Below are positions 1 to 9,724 of a stretch of 25,585 bases of DNA, piece by piece (within the stretch, counting starts at the first letter, position 1; every line of letters starts with the position of its first letter). Origin of the DNA: JARRNJ01 sp037385045 (lineage in GTDB: Bacteria > Pseudomonadota > Gammaproteobacteria > JASBUN01); contig JARRNJ010000061.1 of the NCBI GenBank assembly GCA_037385045.1, positions 1 to 25,585 of the forward strand. Reading direction: 5' to 3'. The notes below the pieces were generated by a model. The model was not told the origin of the DNA, did no database searches, and saw only the letters and a list, made by a program, of their open reading frames with translations. A program made the translations under genes and the position numbers.

Positions 1-33
1 CGGCCGGCGCACGAACAGGTCGGTGAACTTCAT
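1..33 (-). CDS. RND efflux pump permease, N-terminal 11 codons only
   Basis: Only the first 11 codons lie in the window. They read MKFTDLFVRRP, a typical opening of AcrB/MexF-type inner-membrane RND transporters, whose first amphipathic helix and 'RRP' precede TM1. The ATG overlaps the TGA of the upstream adaptor gene in an ATGA arrangement, so the two are translationally coupled. The adaptor-then-pump order is the usual one for these operons. The substrate cannot be inferred from this fragment. Confidence 0.8.
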   Translation of the reverse strand, partial: MKFTDLFVRRP

Positions 34-1127
34 GGCTGGTCGGCCTTGCGGTCCAGCTTCACCGAATTGTCGATCTTGACCGGTTGGCCGTTGCGCAGTT
101 TCACCTGCCCGGCGGCCACCACCTGGTCACCCAGCTTCAGGCCCTTGGTGATCTCGACGCGGCCATCGCGGGTGTCGCCGGTCTCCACCTGCTTGCGCTG
201 CACCACCAGCTTGCCGTCCTTGTGTTCGATCAGGAACACGGAATCGCCGTACGGATTATAGGTAATAGCGGTACGCGGCACGGTGAGAACATTGCTGCGC
301 GCCGGCAGCGCCACCCGCACTTCGGCAAACATCCCCGGACGCAGCACCTGATCCGGATTGACCAGCGTGGCGCGCACCTGGACGTTGCGGGTCGCCTGGT
401 CCACCTTGGCGCTGACCACGGAGATGCCCCCGTCGAAGGTCCGGCCCGGATAGGCCGGCACCTGCACCAGCACCTGCTGCTTCTCCGCCAGTTGGGACAG
501 GTAACGTTCCGGCAGTGAGAAATCCACGTAGATGGGATCCAACGCCTGCAGCGACACGATCTGGGAACCCGCCTTGAGATATTGACCGAGGTCCACCTGC
601 CGGATACCGAGCACCCCCGAGAATGGGGCGCGCACCGCCAGCTTGTCGATGCGCGCGCGCTGCGCCGCAACCAGCGCCTTGGCCTTGTCGAGGCTCGCCT
701 TGGCCCGGTCATAATCGGCCTGGGACGTGGATTTCTGCTTGATCAGCCGCGCCTGGCGCCGGAACTCCACTTCGGCCAGCTGCTGGTCGGCCACCAGGCC
801 CGCCAGCTGGGCACGGTCGACGCTGTCGTCCAGCTGCACCAGGACATCATCCTTCTGCACCGTCTGCCCGGACTGGAAATCAATGTCCCTGACCTGGCCG
901 TCGAGCTGGTTGGAAACGTACACGCCGCGGTGGGCCACTACGCTGCCGACGGCGCGCAGGTAAGGCTGCCAGTCCTGCTGCTCGACCGTCGCCGACGAAA
1001 CCACCGCCGGCGGATGTGGCCGGGAAAACATCTCCGCCATCTTCATGCCGATGAAGTACTTCCAGCCGAAGATGCCGCCGAACACGACGATCAGCGCCAG
1101 CAGAACAATGATCAGTCTTTTTATCAC
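30..1127 (-). CDS. RND efflux periplasmic adaptor (membrane fusion protein)
   Basis: Periplasmic adaptor of a tripartite RND efflux pump, linking the inner-membrane pump to an outer-membrane channel. The chosen GTG start gives 365 aa beginning VIKRLIIVLL, so one hydrophobic N-terminal anchor comes first. It is followed by the barrel-sandwich/lipoyl half-motif (about 45-90, 'VSNQLDGQVRDIDFQSGQTV'), an Ala/Gln/Lys-rich coiled-coil hairpin (about 95-165), the second lipoyl half ('VRAPFSGVLGIRQVDLGQYL') and beta-barrel and membrane-proximal domains ('VLRPGMFAEVRV', 'GLKLGDQVVAAGQVKLRNG'). An upstream ATG at 1181 would add 18 residues unlike the family, so it is not preferred. The ribosome binding site is weak. 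The gene overlaps the pump gene downstream. Family assignment is firm; the transported compounds are unknown. Confidence 0.9.
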   Translation of the reverse strand: MIKRLIIVLLALIVVFGGIFGWKYFIGMKMAEMFSRPHPPAVVSSATVEQQDWQPYLRAVGSVVAHRGVYVSNQLDGQVRDIDFQSGQTVQKDDVLVQLDDSVDRAQLAGLVADQQLAEVEFRRQARLIKQKSTSQADYDRAKASLDKAKALVAAQRARIDKLAVRAPFSGVLGIRQVDLGQYLKAGSQIVSLQALDPIYVDFSLPERYLSQLAEKQQVLVQVPAYPGRTFDGGISVVSAKVDQATRNVQVRATLVNPDQVLRPGMFAEVRVALPARSNVLTVPRTAITYNPYGDSVFLIEHKDGKLVVQRKQVETGDTRDGRVEITKGLKLGDQVVAAGQVKLRNGQPVKIDNSVKLDRKADQP

Positions 1128-1520
1128 GGTGAGTTCCCGTAGGTGATTGGGCCAGCGGACCGCAAGCATACAGACGAACAACCGGCTGGCGCCGTGACGA
1201 CGTCAGCGGCACCGATTCCGATCCATATTGAGACAGCCCGCAGCCGGCTCGGGCGGCGGGAGGAGGACTGACCGCCGCCGCGCACGAAGTGCGGACGGGC
1301 GCCTGCCGCCGCGAAACCATAACATACCGGAATTGGAGCGGCCAAGCGTGCTCCGCGGCCACGGCGGAGACAATTGTTCACAACGCGGTGAGTGCGCCCC
1401 GAGCTACGCGCGCCGCACGCCCTGGAACGTCCTCCGGAGCCGACGGTTTGCCAACCGTGACAGCGCCAACCGGTCCGGTGTGCCAGATTGACTACACTTG
1501 GCGGACGGAGGCATCGGACC
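1128..1520. other. Divergent intergenic region, no gene seen
   Basis: About 390 bases between the divergent adaptor and glgC genes. Open frames here have arginine- and cysteine-rich, low-complexity translations and no plausible start, so I call none. A weak minus-strand promoter for the adaptor can be read as TTGGCC, 18 bp, TATGGT around 1316-1345. A possible glgC -10 is TACACT at 1493-1498, but no good -35 accompanies it. No other structure stands out. Confidence 0.5.
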
Positions 1521-2747
1521 ATGAGCGCACCCAGCATCCTCGCCATCATCATGGCCGGCGGCGAAGGCCGGCGGCTGTATCCATTGACGGCGGAACGCTC
1601 AAAGCCCGCGGTACCCTTCGGCGGGCGCTACCGCATCGTCGACTTCGTGCTCAGCAACATGGTCAACTCCGGCATCCATTCCATGTACCTGCTGGTGCAG
1701 TACAAATCCCAGTCCCTGATCGAACACGTGCGCAAGGCCTGGGGTGTTTCGCCGATGACGCCCCGGCATTTCGTCACCGTGGTGCCGCCGCAGATGCGCG
1801 AGGGCCCGCACTGGTTTCAGGGCACCGCCGATGCGGTGTACCAGAGCCTCAACCTGATCTACATCCACCGGCCGGACCTGGTGGCGGTGTTCGGCGCCGA
1901 TCACATCTACCGCATGGACGTGCGCCAGATGGTGAACTTTCACCGCGAGCACCGGGCGGACATCACGGTCTCGGCGCTGCCGGTGCCGCTGGCCCAGGCC
2001 AGCGCCTTCGGCATCATTTCCACTGCGCCTGACGGACGCATCACCGGCTTCAAGGAAAAACCCGGGCACCCTCCGTCGATCCCCGGCGACCCGGCCCATG
2101 CCTACGCCTCCATGGGCAACTACCTGTTCGACACCCAGATGCTGATCGACGCGCTACGGGAGGCCCATGGACGCAAGGGCGTGGACTTCGGCCGCGACGT
2201 GCTGCCAACGCTGATCGACGACCGGCGTATCTACGCCTACAACTTTGCCGACAACTGCGTTCCCGGTGTCAAACCATATGAGGAGCCCGCCTACTGGCGC
2301 GACGTGGGCAGCATCGATGCCTATTATGCCGCTCACCAGGATCTGCTCGGCCTGGCCCCGGCCTTCGACGAATTCAACACCGTGTGGCCGATCTATTCCG
2401 GCGCCTATATGGGCCCCACCTCGCGCATCGTCGGCGGCGAAATCGAGAACAGCACCATCGGCTCGGGCTCGGTGCTGAACCACGGGCGGGTGCGCAATTC
2501 GGTGCTGCGCCGCGAAGTGCTGGTGGAGCCGGACGTGGAGATCGACGACTGCATCATCATGGACTACACCATCGTCGGCCGCGGGTCGCGCCTGCGCCGC
2601 TGCATCATCGACCGCTACAACGTCATCGAACCCGGCACGGTCATCGGCCACAATCCGCGCCAGGACCGCCAGCGCTACCATGTCAGCCCCGGCGGCGTGG
2701 TGGTGCTGCCGACCGGCGGACGACGGGGACTGGAGCTGGTGTACTGA
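1521..2747 (+). CDS. glgC: Glucose-1-phosphate adenylyltransferase (ADP-glucose pyrophosphorylase)
   Basis: Makes ADP-glucose from ATP and glucose-1-phosphate, the committed step of bacterial glycogen synthesis. The 408-aa product starts MSAPSILAIIMAGGEGRR; residues 11-35 carry the nucleotide-binding loop (AGGEGRRLYPLT) and the SKPAVPFGG segment. Other family blocks follow: FGADHIYRMD, FKEKPG, ASMGNYLFD, GVDFGRDVLP and YWRDVGSIDAYY, then a C-terminal left-handed beta-helix (IENSTIGSGSVLNHG, IDDCIIMDYTIVGRGSRLRRCIIDRYNVI). The ATG at 1521 has GGAGG 9 bases upstream, so it is preferred over a longer frame from 1488. No other glycogen gene is nearby. It converges on hrpB with about 20 bp between the stops. 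Confidence 0.96.
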   Translation: MSAPSILAIIMAGGEGRRLYPLTAERSKPAVPFGGRYRIVDFVLSNMVNSGIHSMYLLVQYKSQSLIEHVRKAWGVSPMTPRHFVTVVPPQMREGPHWFQGTADAVYQSLNLIYIHRPDLVAVFGADHIYRMDVRQMVNFHREHRADITVSALPVPLAQASAFGIISTAPDGRITGFKEKPGHPPSIPGDPAHAYASMGNYLFDTQMLIDALREAHGRKGVDFGRDVLPTLIDDRRIYAYNFADNCVPGVKPYEEPAYWRDVGSIDAYYAAHQDLLGLAPAFDEFNTVWPIYSGAYMGPTSRIVGGEIENSTIGSGSVLNHGRVRNSVLRREVLVEPDVEIDDCIIMDYTIVGRGSRLRRCIIDRYNVIEPGTVIGHNPRQDRQRYHVSPGGVVVLPTGGRRGLELVY

Positions 2748-2767
2748 GGCGGCGCCTGCGGCCGCAG

Positions 2768-5284
<2,517 letters not shown>

Positions 5285-5296
5285 CGGCAGCGGCGA

Positions 5297-5599
5297 TCAG
5301 TCACCCGGTTCCTGCACCAGCACCCAGGGGGCGGTCACCACGGCCCACAACGGGGCATCAGTCTCCCTCCACGCGCGCGCTTCCTCGGCGCTGGCCGGTG
5401 CCACGGCGCCTTCATCAAGCCAATGCTGCACCGCCGACTTGTCGTCCCGCGCGAAACGCACCGCGACGTCGACCAGGTCCAGGCCGGGGGCCACCCGCAC
5501 CACGGCACCGCGGGCATAATGCGGCTCCAGTTCTTGCCAGCGGATGGTGGCGGTCTCGCTGTTGAGCTTGATACGCAGCGCGTCGTCGCCCTGGGACAT
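5297..5599 (-). CDS. DUF2288 family small protein
   Basis: A 100-aa acidic cytoplasmic protein with no signal peptide or membrane segment. The order of conserved blocks (TATIRWQELEPHYARGAVVRV, DLVDVAVRFARDDKSAVQHWL and the C-terminal APLWAVVTAPWVLVQ) is what I recognise as DUF2288, a family of unknown function found mainly in gammaproteobacteria and cyanobacteria. It lies 12 bp upstream of hrpB on the same strand. A possible minus-strand -10 (CATAAT, from 5643-5648) lies about 45 bases upstream. No strong ribosome binding site precedes the ATG. Confidence 0.8.
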   Translation of the reverse strand: MSQGDDALRIKLNSETATIRWQELEPHYARGAVVRVAPGLDLVDVAVRFARDDKSAVQHWLDEGAVAPASAEEARAWRETDAPLWAVVTAPWVLVQEPGD

Positions 5600-5679
5600 G
5601 GGGATGGCCTACACCGGTGAGTGAGGAGGATTTGCGGCAACCATTATGCCGGCTGGCGTGGCGGCTGAATACCCGCCGA

Positions 5680-5708
5680 TTGCCGCCGGTCGCGGGCCGC
5701 GCTACAGT
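5680..5708 (+). promoter_or_regulatory. Promoter of rluE with almost no leader
   Basis: TTGCCG (5680-5685) and TACAGT (5703-5708) are separated by exactly 17 bp, a good sigma-70 pair. Only 8 bases lie between the -10 and the GTG start at 5717, so the transcript would begin within about 1-3 bases of the start codon. Confidence 0.55.
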
Positions 5709-5716
5709 CTGCGCCC

Positions 5717-6316
5717 GTGACCCGACTCATCGCCCTGAACAAGCCCTTCAACGTACTGTGCCAGTTCACCGACGCGTCCGGCCGCCCGACCCTAGCGGAC
5801 TACGTCGACCAGCCCGGCGTCTACCCGGCCGGACGCCTGGACCGGGACAGTGAGGGGCTGGTGCTGCTCACCGACGACGGCCGCCTGCAGCAGCGCATCG
5901 CCGATCCCAGGCACAAGCTGTGGAAGACCTACTGGGTCCAGGTCGAAGGTATCCCCACCGACGCGGCGTTGCAACGACTGGCGCGGGGCGTACCCCTGAA
6001 AGACGGCGTCACCCGCCCGGCGCGGGTGGAGCGAATGGACGAGCCCGCCGGACTGTGGCCCCGCGACCCGCCCATCCGCCACCGCGCCAACATCCCCACC
6101 GCCTGGATCCGGCTTGCCATTCGTGAAGGACGCAACCGACAGGTGCGGCGCATGACCGCCGCTGTCGGCTTTCCCACCCTGCGCCTGGTCCGCGGCGCCG
6201 TCGGCGAGATCACCATCGATCAACTGGCGCCGGGCCATTGGCGTTTCGAGGATCCGCACCACCTGTTCGGCACCGCTACCGCGGACCAGGGGTCTGACGG
6301 GCCCACCGCACTGTGA
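5717..6316 (+). CDS. rluE: 23S rRNA pseudouridine synthase, RluE-type
   Basis: A pseudouridine synthase of the RsuA/RluB/E/F family that isomerises a uridine in rRNA (position 2457 of 23S rRNA for RluE in E. coli). The 199-aa product lacks an N-terminal S4 domain and starts directly with LIALNKPFNVLCQF, as RluE does. The catalytic motif PAGRLDRDSEGLVLLTDDG has Asp42. It is followed by HKLWKTYWVQVEG, 'WIRLAIREGRNRQVRRMTAAVGFPTLRLVRGAVG' in outline (RxxRRM motif) and a C-terminal LAPGHWRF. The GTG at 5717 is chosen because homology begins at once and no upstream in-frame start fits; it has no Shine-Dalgarno sequence. Confidence 0.92.
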   Translation: MTRLIALNKPFNVLCQFTDASGRPTLADYVDQPGVYPAGRLDRDSEGLVLLTDDGRLQQRIADPRHKLWKTYWVQVEGIPTDAALQRLARGVPLKDGVTRPARVERMDEPAGLWPRDPPIRHRANIPTAWIRLAIREGRNRQVRRMTAAVGFPTLRLVRGAVGEITIDQLAPGHWRFEDPHHLFGTATADQGSDGPTAL

Positions 6317-6340
6317 CCGGGCGCGCAGCGCCACTGTGAC

Positions 6341-6383
6341 GCCGGTCCGGTTCCGGACCGGCGCCCAGCGCCGGCGCCGGCGC
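6341..6383. terminator. Palindromes after rluE, possible factor-independent terminator without T-run
   Basis: GCCGGTCCGG (6341-6350) and CCGGACCGGC (6353-6362) form a perfect 10-bp stem with a 2-base centre. It is followed by a second perfect palindrome, GCGCCGGCGCCGGCGC (6368-6383). They lie 25-67 bases past the rluE stop and before the next gene. The lack of a T-tract makes termination uncertain. Confidence 0.4.
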
Positions 6384-6463
6384 CTGTGAACCACGTCTCG
6401 GTTCGTCACGGCCGGATTCGGTACGTAAAAACAAAGAAATAAGCGAATCCGGAACCAAGACCT

Positions 6464-8014
6464 ATGGAAGATCCTCGACAAGCCCTGCGCAACGCCGCCG
6501 CAGCCGCCCGGCAGCGCCTGTTGGAATGGAGCGGCTCGCTGTTGCCTGCGCTGCGGCAACCGGCCTATCTGGCGGGATTGGCGTTGCTCGCCGGACTCGG
6601 CTATGCGGCGTTCCTGGCCGCGCCCCTGGCGGGACTCTATGCCCTGGTCACGCTGCCGCGGCTGGTTGCCGATGGGCTGGCCGGCCACGGCTGGAATCCG
6701 GCGCTGCTGGCCGGGTCGGTCGCCGCCGCAACCTGCGGATTGACCGTTTACCTGTGGCGCTTCGAATTACGCGTGGACGGGACGTACCCGCTGAGCGCCA
6801 CTGATACGCCGGCGCTGTTCACAGCGATCGACGCGCTGCGCAAACATCAGCGCAGCGCTTCCATCACCGGGGTCATGCTCAACGATGCGTTCACCATCGA
6901 CCTGGTCTCCCTGCCGCGACGCGCCCTGCCGGCGGGACGACAGTCCCACCTGCTGCTGGGCCTGCCGCTGCTGATGTGCGTCTCGCCGCTGCATTTCCGC
7001 ATTGCCCTGGACCGGCGCCTCAATCGCCCGCGTCCGCTGCGCGCGCAGCTCGTGCGTTGGCTGGCCCAACAGCCGCATGTCTGGAACTGGTATCGGGCCA
7101 ACTTCCGCCGTCACCGCGATCCGCTGGCGCTGTCCGTACGGTTGTGGCTGGCCTGCTACGAACCCCTGCTCCGGCGGCTGGTGGCCGGCGCCGCCCGCCT
7201 TGACGAGCTGGAATCCGACCGTGAGCTGGCCGATCACACCAGCAGCGAGGACATCGCCGACACCATTGCCGCCACCGTGACCGGTGAGTATTTTCTCCGC
7301 GAACGCTTCTGGCCGGACGTGTTCCGGCTGGCGGCCATTCAGGCCGATCCTCCGGCACCGTACCAAACGCTGGAGCGGGCGTTGCACCACACGCTCACGC
7401 GCGACGACGCCCGAGATTGGCTGGACGAGGCCATGCGCACCGAAACCGGCCCCTGGAGCATGGCGCCGGGGCTGGAAGCGCGGCTCAACAACATCGGCTA
7501 CCGGAAGATCTGGCCCCAGCGCCCGCCGGAAATCAGTGCAGCGCGGGAATTCCTGCAGCCGGTACTGGATACGGTGCTGAACGAATTCGACCAACAGTGG
7601 CAACAGCGACAGCAGAGCGAATGGCCGCAACGGCATTCCCGGCACCACCAGGCCCGCGAGGAGTTGACCGCCCTGCGCCGCAAAGCCAACAACGGCGCCC
7701 TGCATGGCACCGAGGCCATGAAATACGCCAGCCTGGTCAAGCAGTACGCGGAGCCGTCGGAACGGATTCCGGCGCTCAAGGCACTGGTCGCCGGCAACCC
7801 CGACGATGCCCAGCTGCAGTTCGGCATCGGCCGCATGCTGCTGGCCCAGGGCGAACCGGACGGGATCCTGGTGTTGAAACGCGCCGCGCGCCTGGACGCA
7901 CGCTTCGCCGCACCGGCCGGACAGCTGATCGCCAAGTTCGCCACCCTCACCCCCAGGCCGGCGGCCACCGCGCGACCGTCGGCGCCGCCGCAGCAGGTCA
8001 AGCAAAGCGCCTGA
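6464..8014 (+). CDS. Membrane protein resembling an M48 peptidase but lacking the HExxH zinc site, with C-terminal TPR-like repeat
   Basis: A 516-aa protein. Residues about 33-60 and 82-100 are hydrophobic and probably membrane-spanning. The middle has the layout of TPR-containing M48 peptidases: 'LLLGLPLLMCVSPLHFRIALDRRLN' in outline, then WYRANF, then LDELESDRELAD (family: EADR, third zinc ligand; Glu250 here), GEYFLRERFWPDVF, and APGLEARLNNIGY (family: HPSLxxRL). Where HELGH would stand the sequence reads DRRLN (183-187), so both zinc histidines and the catalytic glutamate are missing. Residues about 420-490 look like a TPR pair (PSERIPALKALVAGNPDDAQLQFGIG). I infer a catalytically dead paralogue with a possible scaffold role. 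The ORF is intact with normal codon use. The alignment is by eye. Confidence 0.7.
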   Translation: MEDPRQALRNAAAAARQRLLEWSGSLLPALRQPAYLAGLALLAGLGYAAFLAAPLAGLYALVTLPRLVADGLAGHGWNPALLAGSVAAATCGLTVYLWRFELRVDGTYPLSATDTPALFTAIDALRKHQRSASITGVMLNDAFTIDLVSLPRRALPAGRQSHLLLGLPLLMCVSPLHFRIALDRRLNRPRPLRAQLVRWLAQQPHVWNWYRANFRRHRDPLALSVRLWLACYEPLLRRLVAGAARLDELESDRELADHTSSEDIADTIAATVTGEYFLRERFWPDVFRLAAIQADPPAPYQTLERALHHTLTRDDARDWLDEAMRTETGPWSMAPGLEARLNNIGYRKIWPQRPPEISAAREFLQPVLDTVLNEFDQQWQQRQQSEWPQRHSRHHQAREELTALRRKANNGALHGTEAMKYASLVKQYAEPSERIPALKALVAGNPDDAQLQFGIGRMLLAQGEPDGILVLKRAARLDARFAAPAGQLIAKFATLTPRPAATARPSAPPQQVKQSA

Positions 8015-8019
8015 GCAGC

Positions 8020-8045
8020 CCGCGCTCCGGGTTGCGGGAGCGCGG
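8020..8045. terminator. Stem-loop after the M48-like gene
   Basis: CCGCGCTCC (8020-8028) pairs perfectly with GGAGCGCGG (8037-8045) across an 8-base loop, starting 5 bases after the stop codon. No T-run follows, so it may be an attenuating or mRNA-stabilising hairpin rather than a true terminator. Confidence 0.45.
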
Positions 8046-8118
8046 CCGTCGGCGATACTTGCACAAGGACCCCGCGGCCGGTCCATGACGCGCCACCGCC
8101 GCGCACACGGATTCCGTC

Positions 8119-9138
8119 ATGCAGGAACCGACGCTGCCGGTCGGCAAACTGCCCGCCGACCTGCTGGCACAACTGCTCCAGGGCGCCCCGGTGGACGACC
8201 CACGGGTGCTGCTGGGACCGGGCATCGGTTTGGACTGCGCCGTAATCGATGCCGGCGACCGGCTGCTGGTGCTCAAATCGGACCCCATCACGTTCGTCGC
8301 CCGGGACATGGGCCGCTACCTGGTCGAGATCAATGCCAACGACATCGCCACCGCCGGCGCGGCACCGCGCTGGCTGCTGGTGACGCTGCTGCTGCCCGAG
8401 CGACGGGCCACCGCCGCACTGGTCCGGCAGATCATGGACGAGGTATACGGCGCCTGCCGCAGGCTCGGCATTGCCGTGGTGGGCGGGCATACGGAAATCA
8501 CCCACGGCCTCGACCAACCCATCGCCGTCGGCGCGCTGATCGGCGAGGTGGAGCGCGAGCGGCTGGTCACACCCCGCGGCGCCCGGCCCGGTGACCGGCT
8601 GCTGTTGACCAAAGGCGTGCCCATCGAAGGTACATCGATCCTGGCCCGGGAGTTTCCCCAACGCCTGGCCGGCGTACTCAGCGAGGAGGAATTGGCCCGG
8701 GCGCAGGCGTTCCTGCACCGGCCGGGCATCAGCGTGGTACGCGACGCGGGCATTGCCCTGGACGCCGGGCGGGTGCACGCGATGCATGACCCCACCGAAG
8801 GCGGACTCGACGCCGCGCTGTGGGAACTGGCCCAGGCGTCCGGACGCAGCCTGTGGGTGGATCCGGAGCGGATTCCGGTGCCACCTCTGGCGGCACGGGT
8901 CTGCGCCTGTTTCGGCATCGATCCGCGTACCACGATCGCCTCGGGTGCGCTGCTGCTGAGCGCGGCGGCAGGGGATGCGGACGCCATCCGTCAGGCGCTC
9001 GAAAGCGAAGGCATCCCCTGCGCCGACATCGGCGAGGTCAGTGGCGGCGCCGCGGAGGTGCGTTGCGGCGCCGACCATGAGCTGCTCGCCTGGCCGACCC
9101 GCGACGGCATCGCGCAAGTGTTCGAAAACGCCACCTGA
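8119..9138 (+). CDS. AIR synthase-related protein, HypE-like
   Basis: A 339-aa protein of the PurM/HypE/ThiL/SelD ATP-binding superfamily. The N-terminal domain has GPGIGLDCAVID, a DPITF segment and 'YLVEINANDIATAGAAPRWLLVTLLLP', the place of the VNDIA motif. Next come VVGGHTEIT, then the C-terminal domain with GDRLLLTKGVPIEGTSILA and HDPTEGGLDAALWELAQASG, ending in alternating hydrophobic strands. It resembles HypE most (COG0309 type). However, it ends FENAT, not the PRIC-type C-terminal cysteine that HypE uses to build the cyanide ligand, and no other hyp or hydrogenase gene is in the window. The substrate is therefore unknown. It begins about 100 bp after the M48-like gene on the same strand. 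Confidence 0.85.
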   Translation: MQEPTLPVGKLPADLLAQLLQGAPVDDPRVLLGPGIGLDCAVIDAGDRLLVLKSDPITFVARDMGRYLVEINANDIATAGAAPRWLLVTLLLPERRATAALVRQIMDEVYGACRRLGIAVVGGHTEITHGLDQPIAVGALIGEVERERLVTPRGARPGDRLLLTKGVPIEGTSILAREFPQRLAGVLSEEELARAQAFLHRPGISVVRDAGIALDAGRVHAMHDPTEGGLDAALWELAQASGRSLWVDPERIPVPPLAARVCACFGIDPRTTIASGALLLSAAAGDADAIRQALESEGIPCADIGEVSGGAAEVRCGADHELLAWPTRDGIAQVFENAT

Positions 9139-9190
9139 GTATGGCGGGATTTGCCGGCGTGGCCCCGGCGAACGGCGCCGGGCCGCGACG

Positions 9191-9310
9191 TCACAAATAC
9201 ACGGGCAGATAGCAGAACACGAAGCGCCCGCGTTCCAGGTCCACCTCCAGCGTGGCGCCGTGGTGGATGCCGTAATCCACATTCCCGGGTACCGCGCTGT
9301 CCTGACGGCA
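9191..9310 (-). pseudogene. Orphan C-terminal coding fragment
   Basis: The last 35-40 codons before a TGA at 9191 read like genuine protein (…VPGNVDYGIHHGATLEVDL… FVFCYLPVYL), with strongly GC-ending codons like the neighbours. Upstream, the frame runs straight into the 147-bp palindromic repeats, where the translation becomes an arginine/cysteine-rich 49-residue repeat. I read this as the 3' remnant of a gene whose 5' part was displaced or lost when the repeats arrived. I do not recognise the family. It could also be chance coding-like sequence. Confidence 0.35.
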
Positions 9311-9320
9311 CTCGCCGGCG

Positions 9321-9703
9321 TGCGGCGGCGAACGCACCCTACGTCTGCGCGCCTTCGCTGGACAAACCAGTAGGGTGCGCCGGCCGCAGGCGGCGCACCG
9401 AACGGGGTTGCCACACCACCGAACGCCTGATGCCGGTGCCGCCGCAGCCAAGCGGTGCGTTACAGCCTGCGGCGGCGAACGCACCCTGCGTCTGCGCGCC
9501 TTCGCTGGACAAACCAGTAGGGTGCGCCGGCCGCAGGCGGCGCACCGAACGGGGCTGCCACGCCACCGAACGCCTGATGCCGGTGCCGCCGCAGCCAATC
9601 GGTGCGTTGCAGCCTGCGGCGGCGAACGCACCCTGCGTCTGCGCGCCTTCGGTGGACAAACCAGTAGGGTGCGCCGGCCGCAGGCGGCGCACCGAACGGG
9701 GCT
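9321..9703. repeat. Tandem 147-bp repeat built of REP-like palindromes (2 full copies and a partial third)
   Basis: Copy 1 is 9321-9467, copy 2 is 9468-9614, and a partial copy 3 is 9615-9703. The period is exactly 147 bp in both steps. Copies 1 and 2 differ at about 5 positions. Each full unit has two hairpins: GGTGCGCC…GGCGCACC (first copy 9374-9381 and 9392-9399) and GGTGCGTT…AACGCACC (9454-9461 and 9478-9485, across the unit junction). The sequences resemble the 'GGTGCGTT…AACGCACCCTAC' REP-type intergenic elements common in proteobacteria. Because 147 is divisible by 3, open frames pass through the array on both strands; I regard these as artefacts. Confidence 0.9.
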
Positions 9704-9724
9704 GGACAGCCGGCCGATACCGGA

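Noticed and set aside
7498..9414. 638-codon minus-strand open frame opposite the M48-like and AIR-synthase genes
   Set aside because: Same shadow pattern; only its last 40 codons (9191-9310) look like protein, and these are in a different frame and reported apart.
9321..9703. Possible CRISPR array or a repeat protein of 49-residue units
   Set aside because: The unit is 147 bp with no spacer/repeat alternation and is made of hairpins. The translations in all frames are Arg/Cys/Ala-rich, without a start signal.
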